Shown here piece after piece: positions 43,202 to 50,987 of a stretch of 64,000 nt of DNA. A program made the translations under genes and the position numbers. The notes below the pieces were generated by a model, which worked only from the letters and a program-made list of their open reading frames with translations, ran no database searches and was not told where the DNA came from. Position 1 is the stretch's first letter, and each line of letters begins with the position of its first letter. The DNA is from Bradyrhizobium guangzhouense. GTDB lineage: Bacteria > Pseudomonadota > Alphaproteobacteria > Rhizobiales > Xanthobacteraceae. Location of the stretch: NCBI RefSeq assembly GCF_004114955.1, contig NZ_CP030054.1, positions 1-64,000 on the forward strand, in the 5' to 3' direction.

Positions 43202-44566
43202 TCACCGTCGATCGGACGAGGCGCGCCGTCGAAGGATGTCTTCCAAGGAGTGGATGCTAAGGCGCGCGTCCCGAAAGGACGCGTCCTTCAATACCACCGA
43301 GTGAAGCTCGGTGTTCAACCGGATACCCTCTGCGCGCAGGTCTGCCAAGGCCGAAAGCATGCGCTCGATACACTCCGAACGATCCTCGCCCCTAGCGATC
43401 ACCTTGGCTATCAAGGAGTCGTAGTGTGAAGGGACTTCCGAACCTGCCACGATATGGGTATCGACCCGAATTCCCGGTCCGCCCGGAGCCAGCCAGCTCT
43501 CAACACGACCAGGAGAAGGAATGCCGTCGAAAGGATGTTCCGCATTGATCCGGCACTCAATAGCATGGCCTCTGCAGGTGACCTCGGATTGACGAAGTCC
43601 GAGCGGCTCGCCCAATGCCACCCGAATCTGCTCGCGCACGATATCGATGCCGCTGGTTTCCTCGGTTATTGGATGTTCGACCTGTATGCGCGTATTCATC
43701 TCGATGAAAGCGAATATCCCGTCCTGGTAGAGAAATTCGAAGGTGCCTACGCCGCGATAGCCGATCGCCCGGCAAGCGGCTACACAGCGCTCCCCAAGTT
43801 CGGCGATATTGGCCTCAGGCACGCCTGGCGGCGGCGCCTCTTCAATTAATTTCTGGTGGCGGCGCTGCATCGAGCAGTCGCGGGCGCCGAGCCATACTCC
43901 CTCGCCTCCCCCATCGCAGATGACCTGGATCTCGACGTGCCTCGGGTGCTCCAAAAATTTCTCCAGGTAGATCGTCGGATTGGCAAATGCCCGCCTCGCC
44001 TCCTCCCGCGTGGCTCCGATCGCTTGGTGGAGACTTGCGCTGTCTCGTACGATCCGCATGCCGCGACCGCCGCCGCCGCCCGCCGCCTTAATGATAAGAG
44101 GGTACCCAACCTCGGTCGCACACGCTTGGCAGAGCTGCGGATCATCGGGAAGCGCGCCATGACTTCCCGCAACGCAAGGCACGCCGAGCTCGCGCATTTT
44201 CGCCTTCGCGGCGATCTTATCCCCCATTAGCCGGACAACATCGGAGGTCGGACCAATGAAGATGAGCCCAGCGCCTTCGACCGCTTCCGCGAAGTCTCCG
44301 TTCTCCGACAAGAACCCGTATCCGGGGTGAATTGCGTCGGCACCAACGGCGGCTGCTGCGAGCATCACCGCCCCAATATCCAGATAGCTCGTATCTGCCG
44401 CCGCGCCGCCGATGCAGACCGCTCGATCGGCAAGAGCAAGGTAAGCCGCCCCTCGATCTGCCTCGGAGCAGACAGCGATTGTTCGCAGCCCCAGCGTCCG
44501 ACACGCGCGAATGATCCGGAGCGCTATCTCGCCTCGATTAGCGATCAATATGGACCGCACCGACAT
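43202..44566 (-). CDS. accC: Biotin carboxylase (AccC-like)
   Basis: Protein of 454 residues with the three domains of biotin carboxylase: the N-terminal fold ILIANRGEIALRIIRACRTL, the ATP-grasp lid AAGGGGGRGMRIV, and the active-site segment FIEMNTRIQVEHPITEETSG. It uses ATP and bicarbonate to carboxylate biotin on a carrier protein. Its ATG overlaps the stop of pxpA (TAATG at 44566). A biotin carrier is encoded three genes upstream, but no carboxyltransferase of the acetyl-CoA type is present. PxpB/PxpC, related to urea-amidolyase parts, may take that role. It is probably a duplicate dedicated to this operon, not the housekeeping AccC. Confidence 0.92.
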   Translation of the reverse strand: MSVRSILIANRGEIALRIIRACRTLGLRTIAVCSEADRGAAYLALADRAVCIGGAAADTSYLDIGAVMLAAAAVGADAIHPGYGFLSENGDFAEAVEGAGLIFIGPTSDVVRLMGDKIAAKAKMRELGVPCVAGSHGALPDDPQLCQACATEVGYPLIIKAAGGGGGRGMRIVRDSASLHQAIGATREEARRAFANPTIYLEKFLEHPRHVEIQVICDGGGEGVWLGARDCSMQRRHQKLIEEAPPPGVPEANIAELGERCVAACRAIGYRGVGTFEFLYQDGIFAFIEMNTRIQVEHPITEETSGIDIVREQIRVALGEPLGLRQSEVTCRGHAIECRINAEHPFDGIPSPGRVESWLAPGGPGIRVDTHIVAGSEVPSHYDSLIAKVIARGEDRSECIERMLSALADLRAEGIRLNTELHSVVLKDASFRDARLSIHSLEDILRRRASSDRR

Positions 44567-45333
44567 TACGCCGCAAGCTCCGTTAGCGGAACGATACGTC
44601 CTCCGCCGTCTTCGACCACCGTCCTTACGGCTCTCGCGATTTCCACAGCGCCCGGAGTATCGCTATGGACCAGGACACATTTTGCGTCGACCTTGATCCG
44701 CTTTCCCGACACGGACGTGATAGTCCCGTCATCGAGGAACTGGCTCATTCTCCTCGCAACCTCGGTCAGATCGGTGATAAGTGCGCCCGGATGTCGCCGA
44801 TTAACCAAGCGAGCCTCGTCGTCGTATGCCCGGTCAGCAAAGATCTTGCCTACCACCCGCAATCCGAGCGACTTCGCGAATGTGCCTGCGTGACTCTTGA
44901 CCGAAGCCGCGATGATCAGATCCCTGTCGAACGCCGCGAACACTTCGAGAATCTTCTCGATATATTCCTTGTTTTCCTGTGCCATCTGGCCCAGGGCGCC
45001 ATGGGTCCCCGCGTGGGTAACCTTGTAGCCATTGACCTTCGCGATAGCAGAAAGCGCACCCAGTTGATAAAGCGCATGCTTCTGCATGTCACGCGGATCG
45101 ATCTTCATCGGGATACGCCCGAAACCGAGTATGTCCGGCAGCCCGACATGTGCGCCGAGAGCTACGCCGTTCTCTTTCGCTGCCTCGACCATGCGCGTCA
45201 TGATGACCGCATCGCCCGCGTGAAAGCCGCAAGCGACGTTCGCTGATGAGACCAGCTTCATCAGCGCCTCGTCGTCTCCCATCCTCCAACGGCCAAGGCC
45301 TTCGCCAAGATCAGAATTGAGATCAATCTCCAT
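44566..45333 (-). CDS. pxpA: 5-oxoprolinase subunit A (LamB/YcsF family)
   Basis: Protein of 255 residues. DLNSDLGEGLG at the N-terminus, SANVACGFHAGD at residues 29-40 and GVALGAHVGLPDILGFGR are the invariant motifs of PxpA. With PxpB and PxpC it opens the 5-oxoproline (pyroglutamate) ring with ATP to give glutamate. The start has AAGGAG upstream and lies 28 bp after the degenerate carrier gene. In this locus it sits between carrier and biotin-carboxylase genes, a known but functionally unexplained association. The substrate could therefore be a related lactam. Confidence 0.93.
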   Translation of the reverse strand: MEIDLNSDLGEGLGRWRMGDDEALMKLVSSANVACGFHAGDAVIMTRMVEAAKENGVALGAHVGLPDILGFGRIPMKIDPRDMQKHALYQLGALSAIAKVNGYKVTHAGTHGALGQMAQENKEYIEKILEVFAAFDRDLIIAASVKSHAGTFAKSLGLRVVGKIFADRAYDDEARLVNRRHPGALITDLTEVARRMSQFLDDGTITSVSGKRIKVDAKCVLVHSDTPGAVEIARAVRTVVEDGGGRIVPLTELAA

Positions 45334-45361
45334 GGGTGCTCCTTTCGGCAGGACCTTCGTT

Positions 45362-45775
45362 TCAGCCCGATGCCATTATGCGGTATAGCGTCGTTCCGTA
45401 TTCGACGTCGCTCTCACTGCGGCAGACCTGCTCGATCACACGACCGGCGACGGGCGCGATCACCGGCCTGAAGATTGGTCCGATAGCGATCACCCCGAGC
45501 AAGTCACCTTCTTGAACGTGATCTCCTACGGTCGTCGCCTCTCCCAACGGGTGTCTATTCGAGAACCTACCCACAGCAGGAGCCCGAACGAACGTGGCTG
45601 CGTCGGTCCGCTCGACGCCAGCCAGCTCTAGCGCTCTCGTCCCCACCATTTTGCGGTTGTGCCGGCCCAGAGAGAGGCGGATCGAACTCTCTCCGCGTTG
45701 CGCCTCCAACTCTTTCACGCCTGCCCGTTTCATTTGGGCGATCAACTCCGCTAATTCCCAAGACTCGATGCTCAT
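45362..45775 (-). CDS. Degenerate biotin-carrier-like protein lacking the biotin lysine
   Basis: Protein of 137 residues. The N-terminal helix (ELAELIAQMKRAGVKELEAQ) and the C-terminal biotinyl/lipoyl fold (VRAPAVGRFSNRHPLGEATT) match AccB-type carriers. In the hairpin where carriers have EAMK, this protein reads AIGP at residues 97-100, with no lysine to biotinylate. Alignment by eye with the intact carrier of the same operon (EAMK at 109-112) is unambiguous, because both continue with F-x-P-x-x-AP. Its start overlaps the pxpC stop (ATGA). It could be structural or bind a partner, or be a decaying duplicate, but the frame is fully open and in operon register. Confidence 0.85.
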   Translation of the reverse strand: MSIESWELAELIAQMKRAGVKELEAQRGESSIRLSLGRHNRKMVGTRALELAGVERTDAATFVRAPAVGRFSNRHPLGEATTVGDHVQEGDLLGVIAIGPIFRPVIAPVAGRVIEQVCRSESDVEYGTTLYRIMASG

Positions 45776-46776
45776 GGGAGCTTCGCTCGCGGGGAACACC
45801 TACAAAACTTTGCCAACCGTCGGATCTCCTCGATGTAGCTGCGCGTCACCCTCTCGACATCGCGAGCTTCGGCGAAGCTGCACCGAACGAAGTGAAGACA
45901 CTGGCCTGGCCTTGCTTGCCCAATCCGCCAAAGATCGGGCTCGATGACGACACCAATCTTCGGGTAACCGCCCGCAGAGTTACCGTCCGCCAGTTGTATC
46001 ACCGGATCACCGGAAGGCGGCACCTGAATGACGCCAGGTACGATCGGGTGCGACCTCATTTCCACGTCATGCGTCCGGCACAGTGTCGCGCCCGTAAGAT
46101 GATAGCCCATCCGGCTGCTTTTCGTGGAAATCGTCCAAGGTGTGGTCCAAAAGGCGGTTTTGGAGGATTCGTCGAACAGGTCGTACTCCGATGCCGTAAT
46201 GACGCGGAGGATGACTCCCCCCGGGCTGCTGCCCGCCCACGTCGCCGACGGCAGCTCAGACAAGGCTGGACTGGCGCCATATCCTCCTAAATCCCGCAGA
46301 GTGACCGGAGCGGCGTGCCCTACCTCCAATTGGTCTCCGGCCTTAAGCGAGCGCCCTTCAAAGCCGCCGAAGCCATCGCGCAGCTGCGTACTGCGAGATC
46401 CGAGTATTACGGGAACTTCGACGCCACCGGCGATCGCCAAATACGTCCGCAAACCGTCCACCGGCTCGGACACCACAAGCTTTTGGCCGCCGCGAGCCGG
46501 CGTCACCCACCAAGGAAGTACCGCCACGCCATCGAGCTTTGCACGAGCTGTCGCGCCTGTAAGCACAAAAAGAGTGTCAGAATGAAACTTCACCGCGAAC
46601 GGATACAATTGCAGTTCGATGGCGGCCGCGTTCTCCTCGTTTCCCAAAAGCGCATTGGCCGCCGCCAAGGCCACGTGATCCATCGCCCCGGATCGTCCAA
46701 TCCCAAATCCTCGAAAGCCGACACGGCCGTCATCCTGCACGGAGTTGAGCGGCGGAGTCTGAACAACCTCAATCAT
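45772..46776 (-). CDS. pxpC: 5-oxoprolinase subunit C (allophanate-hydrolase subunit 2 family)
   Basis: Protein of 334 residues. GRVGFRGFGIGRSGAMDHVA near the N-terminus is the signature of PxpC/KipA and of the carboxyltransferase-like part of urea amidolyase. YPKIGVVIEPDLWRIGQARP follows near the C-terminus. It works as a complex with PxpB (phosphorylation and hydrolysis of the intermediate) and PxpA. Its ATG overlaps the pxpB stop by 4 bp, and its own stop overlaps the next gene. The family's relation to biotin-dependent carboxyltransferases makes the neighbouring biotin genes interesting. Confidence 0.93.
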   Translation of the reverse strand: MIEVVQTPPLNSVQDDGRVGFRGFGIGRSGAMDHVALAAANALLGNEENAAAIELQLYPFAVKFHSDTLFVLTGATARAKLDGVAVLPWWVTPARGGQKLVVSEPVDGLRTYLAIAGGVEVPVILGSRSTQLRDGFGGFEGRSLKAGDQLEVGHAAPVTLRDLGGYGASPALSELPSATWAGSSPGGVILRVITASEYDLFDESSKTAFWTTPWTISTKSSRMGYHLTGATLCRTHDVEMRSHPIVPGVIQVPPSGDPVIQLADGNSAGGYPKIGVVIEPDLWRIGQARPGQCLHFVRCSFAEARDVERVTRSYIEEIRRLAKFCRCSPRAKLP

Positions 46777-47477
46777 CTCTCTATGCGCTCCACGCGGAAG
46801 CGAATTCGATCACCGACATCGAGAAGATTTGGCGGATTGCGACTTAGATCAAACGGCACCGGCGCCTCCGGTACGTGCCCGATGACGTACCAGCCGGTCG
46901 GAAACGTCGGTGGCCCACCGGCGCCGCGAGGATTTCCAAGATTTGATTGCCCGCCCCCGATCGTCACATTTCCCCCAAACGGACGCACCACGGGCACCTT
47001 TCTTCGAGGTGTGAAGAGACGTGGGTCTAAACCGAAGAGATAGCCGAATCCCGGCGTCGTGGAGGGCGCGAACACGACATATTCCGGAGTGGAATGCAGC
47101 TTTACGACGGTCTCCGGATCGATACCGTGATGAGCAGCCAGTTCACCAAGGTCCATGCCGCGATCGCCTCCATAAACGACACCAACCTCAAGAAGCTTCC
47201 CTTGTGGACCGCCCGGTTCAACTTTCCTCCAGCTCTCCAGAAGTCTCGATGCAAGTGCTTCCGGATCGGCCTTCGAAGAGTCGAACAGGACGAGAAGATT
47301 ATTCATACCGACTTGAGTATCGACAACCACGTCCCATTGACCGACCTGCTTGCTAAGAGTCCAGATACGCTCCTGTGTGGGTAGACACATCGGCCCCTCC
47401 GCATCGAACAAGAGCGCCGCACTTCCGCACAAGCTCACCTGCGGGTTTGCAAACTCTATCGGCCTGGAAGGCTTCAT
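46773..47477 (-). CDS. pxpB: 5-oxoprolinase subunit B (allophanate-hydrolase subunit 1/KipI family)
   Basis: Protein of 234 residues. VGVVYGGDRGMDLGELAAHH is the conserved PxpB core, followed by YVVFAPSTTPGFGYLFGLDP and GGQSNLGNPRGAGGPPTFPT, which correspond to the F.PGF.YL and R..PR..VP..GSV.I family motifs. The N-terminus has the LxxLxVxFD (NLLVLFDSS) segment. It pairs with PxpC. Both ends overlap neighbours by 4 bp (ATGA), so translation is tightly coupled from the biotin carrier through to the second carrier-like gene. Confidence 0.93.
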   Translation of the reverse strand: MKPSRPIEFANPQVSLCGSAALLFDAEGPMCLPTQERIWTLSKQVGQWDVVVDTQVGMNNLLVLFDSSKADPEALASRLLESWRKVEPGGPQGKLLEVGVVYGGDRGMDLGELAAHHGIDPETVVKLHSTPEYVVFAPSTTPGFGYLFGLDPRLFTPRRKVPVVRPFGGNVTIGGGQSNLGNPRGAGGPPTFPTGWYVIGHVPEAPVPFDLSRNPPNLLDVGDRIRFRVERIER

Positions 47478-47950
47478 GTCGCTTCGCCATCGCTACTGGT
47501 ATTGCTATTGCACTTCACCTTGAACAATGGCCGTTCGGCCTGCACTTCCACTCCGTTTTCCACCAATATTTGCTCGATTACACCGGCTGTCGGAGCGAGC
47601 AGTGGAGTGAAGAGCTTCATCGCTTCGATGATGCCGACCTGCTGACCTGTGGAGATCCGGCTTCCAACTACTACGAAAGGTTCGGCACCCGGCGCGGGCG
47701 CGCGATGGAAAATGCCCTGCATTGAAGCGCAGACGAACGACGTCGTTTCGTCGACGGCTTCGTTCGACACGGTCGCATCAACTGGCGGATCGGAAGGCGC
47801 CGCCCCATGCATTTCCTGCCTACCCTGTGCGGCCGCAAACATCGTGATCTTTACGCGCAAGTCTCCGTCGGATGCTTCCAGCTCCTCGACCCCTGATCCA
47901 TGCATCAAGCCAATGAGCTTTGAGATCATCTTGAAGTCTTCGCTTTTCAT
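47474..47950 (-). CDS. accB: Biotin carboxyl carrier protein (AccB-like)
   Basis: Protein of 158 residues. An N-terminal helix (FKMISKLIGLMHGSGVEELE) is followed by an Ala/Pro-rich linker and the biotinyl domain with IIEAMKLF, so Lys112 is the expected biotin site. It would receive carboxyl groups from AccC encoded at the end of the operon. The ATG at 47950 has AAGGAGCC upstream and is preferred to an open extension to 48004. It is first in the unit accB-pxpB-pxpC-carrier-pxpA-accC, all joined by overlaps or gaps under 30 bp. Confidence 0.9.
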   Translation of the reverse strand: MKSEDFKMISKLIGLMHGSGVEELEASDGDLRVKITMFAAAQGRQEMHGAAPSDPPVDATVSNEAVDETTSFVCASMQGIFHRAPAPGAEPFVVVGSRISTGQQVGIIEAMKLFTPLLAPTAGVIEQILVENGVEVQAERPLFKVKCNSNTSSDGEAT

Positions 47951-48104
47951 GGCTCCTTTTCGTCTCCAAGACTCATCTTCTTGCGTCGCAAACGTCGAAG
48001 CCATTCAGCCATCGATCCTCGATGGAGCTGCGTGCCAGCCATATGCTGGGCAACACTAAAAACAGTTCGCCAAAACAACGCCAATAACAAAAGTACCTAC
48101 TTTC

Positions 48105-48119
48105 ATGCATATGATGCAT
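48105..48119. promoter_or_regulatory. Candidate operator: palindromic ATGCAT pair before the accB-pxp operon
   Basis: ATGCAT-ATG-ATGCAT is a perfect inverted repeat with a 3-bp centre, 155 bp upstream of the accB-like start in an A/T-rich part of the 257-bp gap after the ABC permease gene. GntR-type repressors often use such sites. No regulator is adjacent. Confidence 0.35.
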
Positions 48120-48130
48120 ATAGCCCCGGC

Positions 48131-48158
48131 TGACGGCAGCTTCTTTTTTCCGCCGTCA
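48131..48158 (-). terminator. Hairpin between the ABC operon and the accB-pxp operon
   Basis: TGACGGC (48131-48137) and GCCGTCA (48152-48158) are perfect inverted arms around a 14-nt loop that contains an A-run in leftward sense. It lies 50 bp after the last permease gene and could be a weak terminator or attenuator. Confidence 0.3.
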
Positions 48159-48207
48159 AGCACCTCCTGTCGGAAGAGACCGGACGCCTTCTACACAGCA
48201 GCCGTTG

Positions 48208-49008
48208 CTATCGCCGGCCTGGCCCTCCCTCGGCCTCAGCAAACGCCTCCAAGCCAACCAACCTCTGCACAGCGATCAGTACAAAGACGGTTGCTCCGAT
48301 CAACATCGTCGAAATTGCCGATATAATCGGACTTGCGTCCTCCTGTATCGCGGCAAAAATCTTGACTGGCAGAGTTGTGGCGTCGGGTCCGATTAGGAAG
48401 AGCGTCACGGTCGACTCGTCGAACGAAATGATAAAACTGAAGATGAGTGCCGTGACAATGCCCGGCCGCATCAGTGGAAGAATAACCTTGAAGAACATCA
48501 CGACGGGCGTCGCGCCCAGATTCATCGCCGCCTCCTCGACATCCTTCTCAAGGCTCCGCATGTTGTTCAGGATCGGTCGATAAGCGAAGGGTAACGCTAG
48601 GATTGTATGGGCCAGCACAATGCCGCTATACGTTCCATTCCAGCCGAGCGATCCGATCACGGTCAGCATCACGACACCCATTGCGGCGTGCGGCAATACC
48701 AGCGGCACCAAAATCATGAACTCGAATGATGCGCGGCCCCAAAAATGGCGGCGCGCGGTCACCAATGCGGTTGTCAGCGCTAGGGCAGTGCTCGCCACCG
48801 CGACAACAAAAGCAATGACGACGCTGTCGGCCGCCGTTAAAATCCACTCGTCGCTACTGAAGAATTGACTGTACCACTTCAGTGAAGGCTGGCTGAGCGG
48901 AACTTCGATGAATCCCGACTCGAAGAATGAGGACAGCACCACGACCACAATCGGTGCGAGCAAAAAGGCGAGCACTAGGACGGCGACTATGCGGCAAGCG
49001 ACTTTCAT
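48208..49008 (-). CDS. ABC transporter permease, PotC type
   Basis: Protein of 266 residues with six transmembrane helices. The coupling loop EEAAMNLGATPVVMFFKVIL holds the EAA motif and the C-terminus contains SFDESTVTLFLIGPDATTLP, a hallmark of spermidine/putrescine-type permeases. It pairs with the permease encoded just upstream. GGGAGGTAGG directly before the ATG at 49008 decides the start, and the gap to the upstream gene is 9 bp. It belongs to an importer for small cationic or amide-like compounds. The pxp/biotin genes that follow suggest the substrate could be a lactam or related amide. Confidence 0.92.
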   Translation of the reverse strand: MKVACRIVAVLVLAFLLAPIVVVVLSSFFESGFIEVPLSQPSLKWYSQFFSSDEWILTAADSVVIAFVVAVASTALALTTALVTARRHFWGRASFEFMILVPLVLPHAAMGVVMLTVIGSLGWNGTYSGIVLAHTILALPFAYRPILNNMRSLEKDVEEAAMNLGATPVVMFFKVILPLMRPGIVTALIFSFIISFDESTVTLFLIGPDATTLPVKIFAAIQEDASPIISAISTMLIGATVFVLIAVQRLVGLEAFAEAEGGPGRR

Positions 49009-49017
49009 CCTACCTCC

Positions 49018-49914
49018 CTAAGAGGCCGCACTTTTCTTCGCACGAGCCTCGAGTAGCTGCAGAGGCAGCACGACCGCCAGGGCAGCGACGCAAAGAATCA
49101 TCGCTAGCGCCGCGGCCTTCGGAAAATTGAAGAGTTGAAAGACATCTTGATAAATTTGCGCACCAAGCATCTTGTCACGCATGCTGCCGAGCAACAGAGG
49201 AGTGACCACCGATCCCATTGACATCAGAAACACGATGATGCTGCCCGTCACGATCCCAGGAAAGCTCAACGGCAACAGTACCCTGCGGAACGTTTCAAAC
49301 GGTCCCGCGCCGAGACTGGCTGCCGCCTCCTCCAGTGATTTGTCCAGCCGGATCAGAACTGTCACTATCGCAAGGATCATGAAGGGTGAGAATACATGAA
49401 CCAGCCCGATCACGATGGCGGTCGGACTGAACAGGATTTCTAATGGACCCGCGATCAGGCCTGATGACATCAACGCCTGGCTAATGACCCCTTTCTTGCC
49501 CAGGATCACTATCCAGCCGTACGTTCGCACGACGACGCTTACCAACCAGGGCATCATCAGAATGATGAGAAAGATGTCGCGCCTTCCCGGATATCGCGCG
49601 ATCCAGTAGGCAGTGGGATAGCTTATCAGGAGCGAAATCGAGGTCGTGAGACCGGCCAACCAAATCGTTCGATAAAGAGTCTCAATGTAATCTTTACGCG
49701 CCAAGACTGCCTGGTATTGCGCGAAGCTCAATTCGTTGTTCGACGTGAACGAGCCGACCACGAGTGAGATGACACCGATCGCCAGAAGCATCAACGGTAC
49801 GCTAGTTGGAACGAGAAGAAGAAATTGGGAGTCGACTTTTACCGGCCGCGCCTTGAACAACATTCCGCTGCCGCTGTGCCGCCGGGTCGTCCTCTCAGTT
49901 CCGACATCCGTCAT
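49018..49914 (-). CDS. ABC transporter permease, PotB type
   Basis: Protein of 298 residues. One N-terminal helix and five further helices make a standard permease, with the coupling motif EEAAASLGAGPFETFRRVLL. VVVRTYGWIVILGKKGVISQ is highly typical of PotB-like proteins. The ATG at 49914 has a GCGGG site close by; an alternative ATG at 49932 would add six residues. It follows the solute-binding-protein gene by 26 bp and precedes the PotC-type gene, giving a complete ATPase, binding protein and two-permease set. Confidence 0.92.
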   Translation of the reverse strand: MTDVGTERTTRRHSGSGMLFKARPVKVDSQFLLLVPTSVPLMLLAIGVISLVVGSFTSNNELSFAQYQAVLARKDYIETLYRTIWLAGLTTSISLLISYPTAYWIARYPGRRDIFLIILMMPWLVSVVVRTYGWIVILGKKGVISQALMSSGLIAGPLEILFSPTAIVIGLVHVFSPFMILAIVTVLIRLDKSLEEAAASLGAGPFETFRRVLLPLSFPGIVTGSIIVFLMSMGSVVTPLLLGSMRDKMLGAQIYQDVFQLFNFPKAAALAMILCVAALAVVLPLQLLEARAKKSAAS

Positions 49915-49940
49915 TGACCCGCCGCTTTCCAATTTATTGC

Positions 49941-50987
49941 TTACTTGACCTGAGAGTAGATTTGTTCGACCAAATTGACCCGCTTCTCCTGGTTCGCGGC
50001 AAGCACCGAACAGTCTGGCTGGTAAAGTTTCGAACGCAACGATTGCGGCGAACCAACCTCCTTGAGCTGTTCCTGGCTAAGCGCGGCAGTTTGATTGAGC
50101 GGTAGGAAGCCAGACGCATCAAGCATGGCCAATTCTGGTGCTGGCCTTAAAGCATAGTTTATCCAGGCTTTCACGGCGTCCAGATTCTTCGCGCCTTTCG
50201 GCACGATCAAGAAATATGACAGCAGCAATCCTCCTTCGGAGGGTATTGTGATATCGACGTTCTTTACACCGGAAGCCCGCATGGTCCAGACGCGGCTCGA
50301 ATAGTAGGCTCCCGCCGTGACCTCTCCGCGCGACAGCAGGGCATTCATCTGAGCAGTGGAGTTCGTGACAGTCAGAGCATTACGCGCGATCGACGTAAGC
50401 AGAGGAATGCCGGGCTGAATGTTGTTTTCGTCGCCCCCTCCGACTTTCGCAAAGAGAACCAAATCATTGGGAGCAGCATAGATCGGCCGGGCGATAGCGA
50501 CTTTATCCTTGAATTTCGGGTCGGCCAATGCCCGCCAGGACTCGAAGTCTGACGCTTTTGCCTGATCGCTGTTGAATGCGGCCCCGTAATACTGAAAGTA
50601 GATGCCGAAAGCGTAAACTTCGCCGTTCTGGTCTATCAGATAGGACGACTTCTCGAAATTAGCCAGTTCGGGGAAGTCTTCCTTCTTAAAGCTTTCCAGC
50701 AATCCATCCTTTTGGAGATTTGCGGCGTTGTAGCAGGTGCCCAGTGCGACGTTGAACTGAGGTTTTCTCGCTTGGGCTCTTAACGTCGGCTCCGGATCCG
50801 ACCAGTCGCGGATCTTGACCACGATACCGGACGACGCGGAGAACGGCTTGCCGACTTTCTCTCGCCACATCTCGCTGTTGCCTCCTCCCCAGGTGCCCAT
50901 GACAACTTCTCCGTCGGCGGCGCACGCAACCGTCGTCGAAAGGCTGAACAAGCTCAGGGCCATCAATAGACCGGCAGCGTGCTTCAC
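49941..50987 (-). CDS. ABC solute-binding protein, polyamine/spermidine type
   Basis: Protein of 348 residues with a Sec signal peptide (VKHAAGLLMALSLFSLSTTV, cut after ACAA). The mature start EVVMGTWGGGNSEMWREKV and the block YAFGIYFQYYGAAFNSDQAK are typical of SBP_bac_8/PotD-like proteins. Translation begins with a GTG at 50987 because AGGAGG lies just upstream, and this start overlaps the ATPase stop (GTGA). It should bind the imported compound in the periplasm. Relatives take polyamines, but many bind other amines, so the ligand is open. Confidence 0.9.
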   Translation of the reverse strand: MKHAAGLLMALSLFSLSTTVACAADGEVVMGTWGGGNSEMWREKVGKPFSASSGIVVKIRDWSDPEPTLRAQARKPQFNVALGTCYNAANLQKDGLLESFKKEDFPELANFEKSSYLIDQNGEVYAFGIYFQYYGAAFNSDQAKASDFESWRALADPKFKDKVAIARPIYAAPNDLVLFAKVGGGDENNIQPGIPLLTSIARNALTVTNSTAQMNALLSRGEVTAGAYYSSRVWTMRASGVKNVDITIPSEGGLLLSYFLIVPKGAKNLDAVKAWINYALRPAPELAMLDASGFLPLNQTAALSQEQLKEVGSPQSLRSKLYQPDCSVLAANQEKRVNLVEQIYSQVK

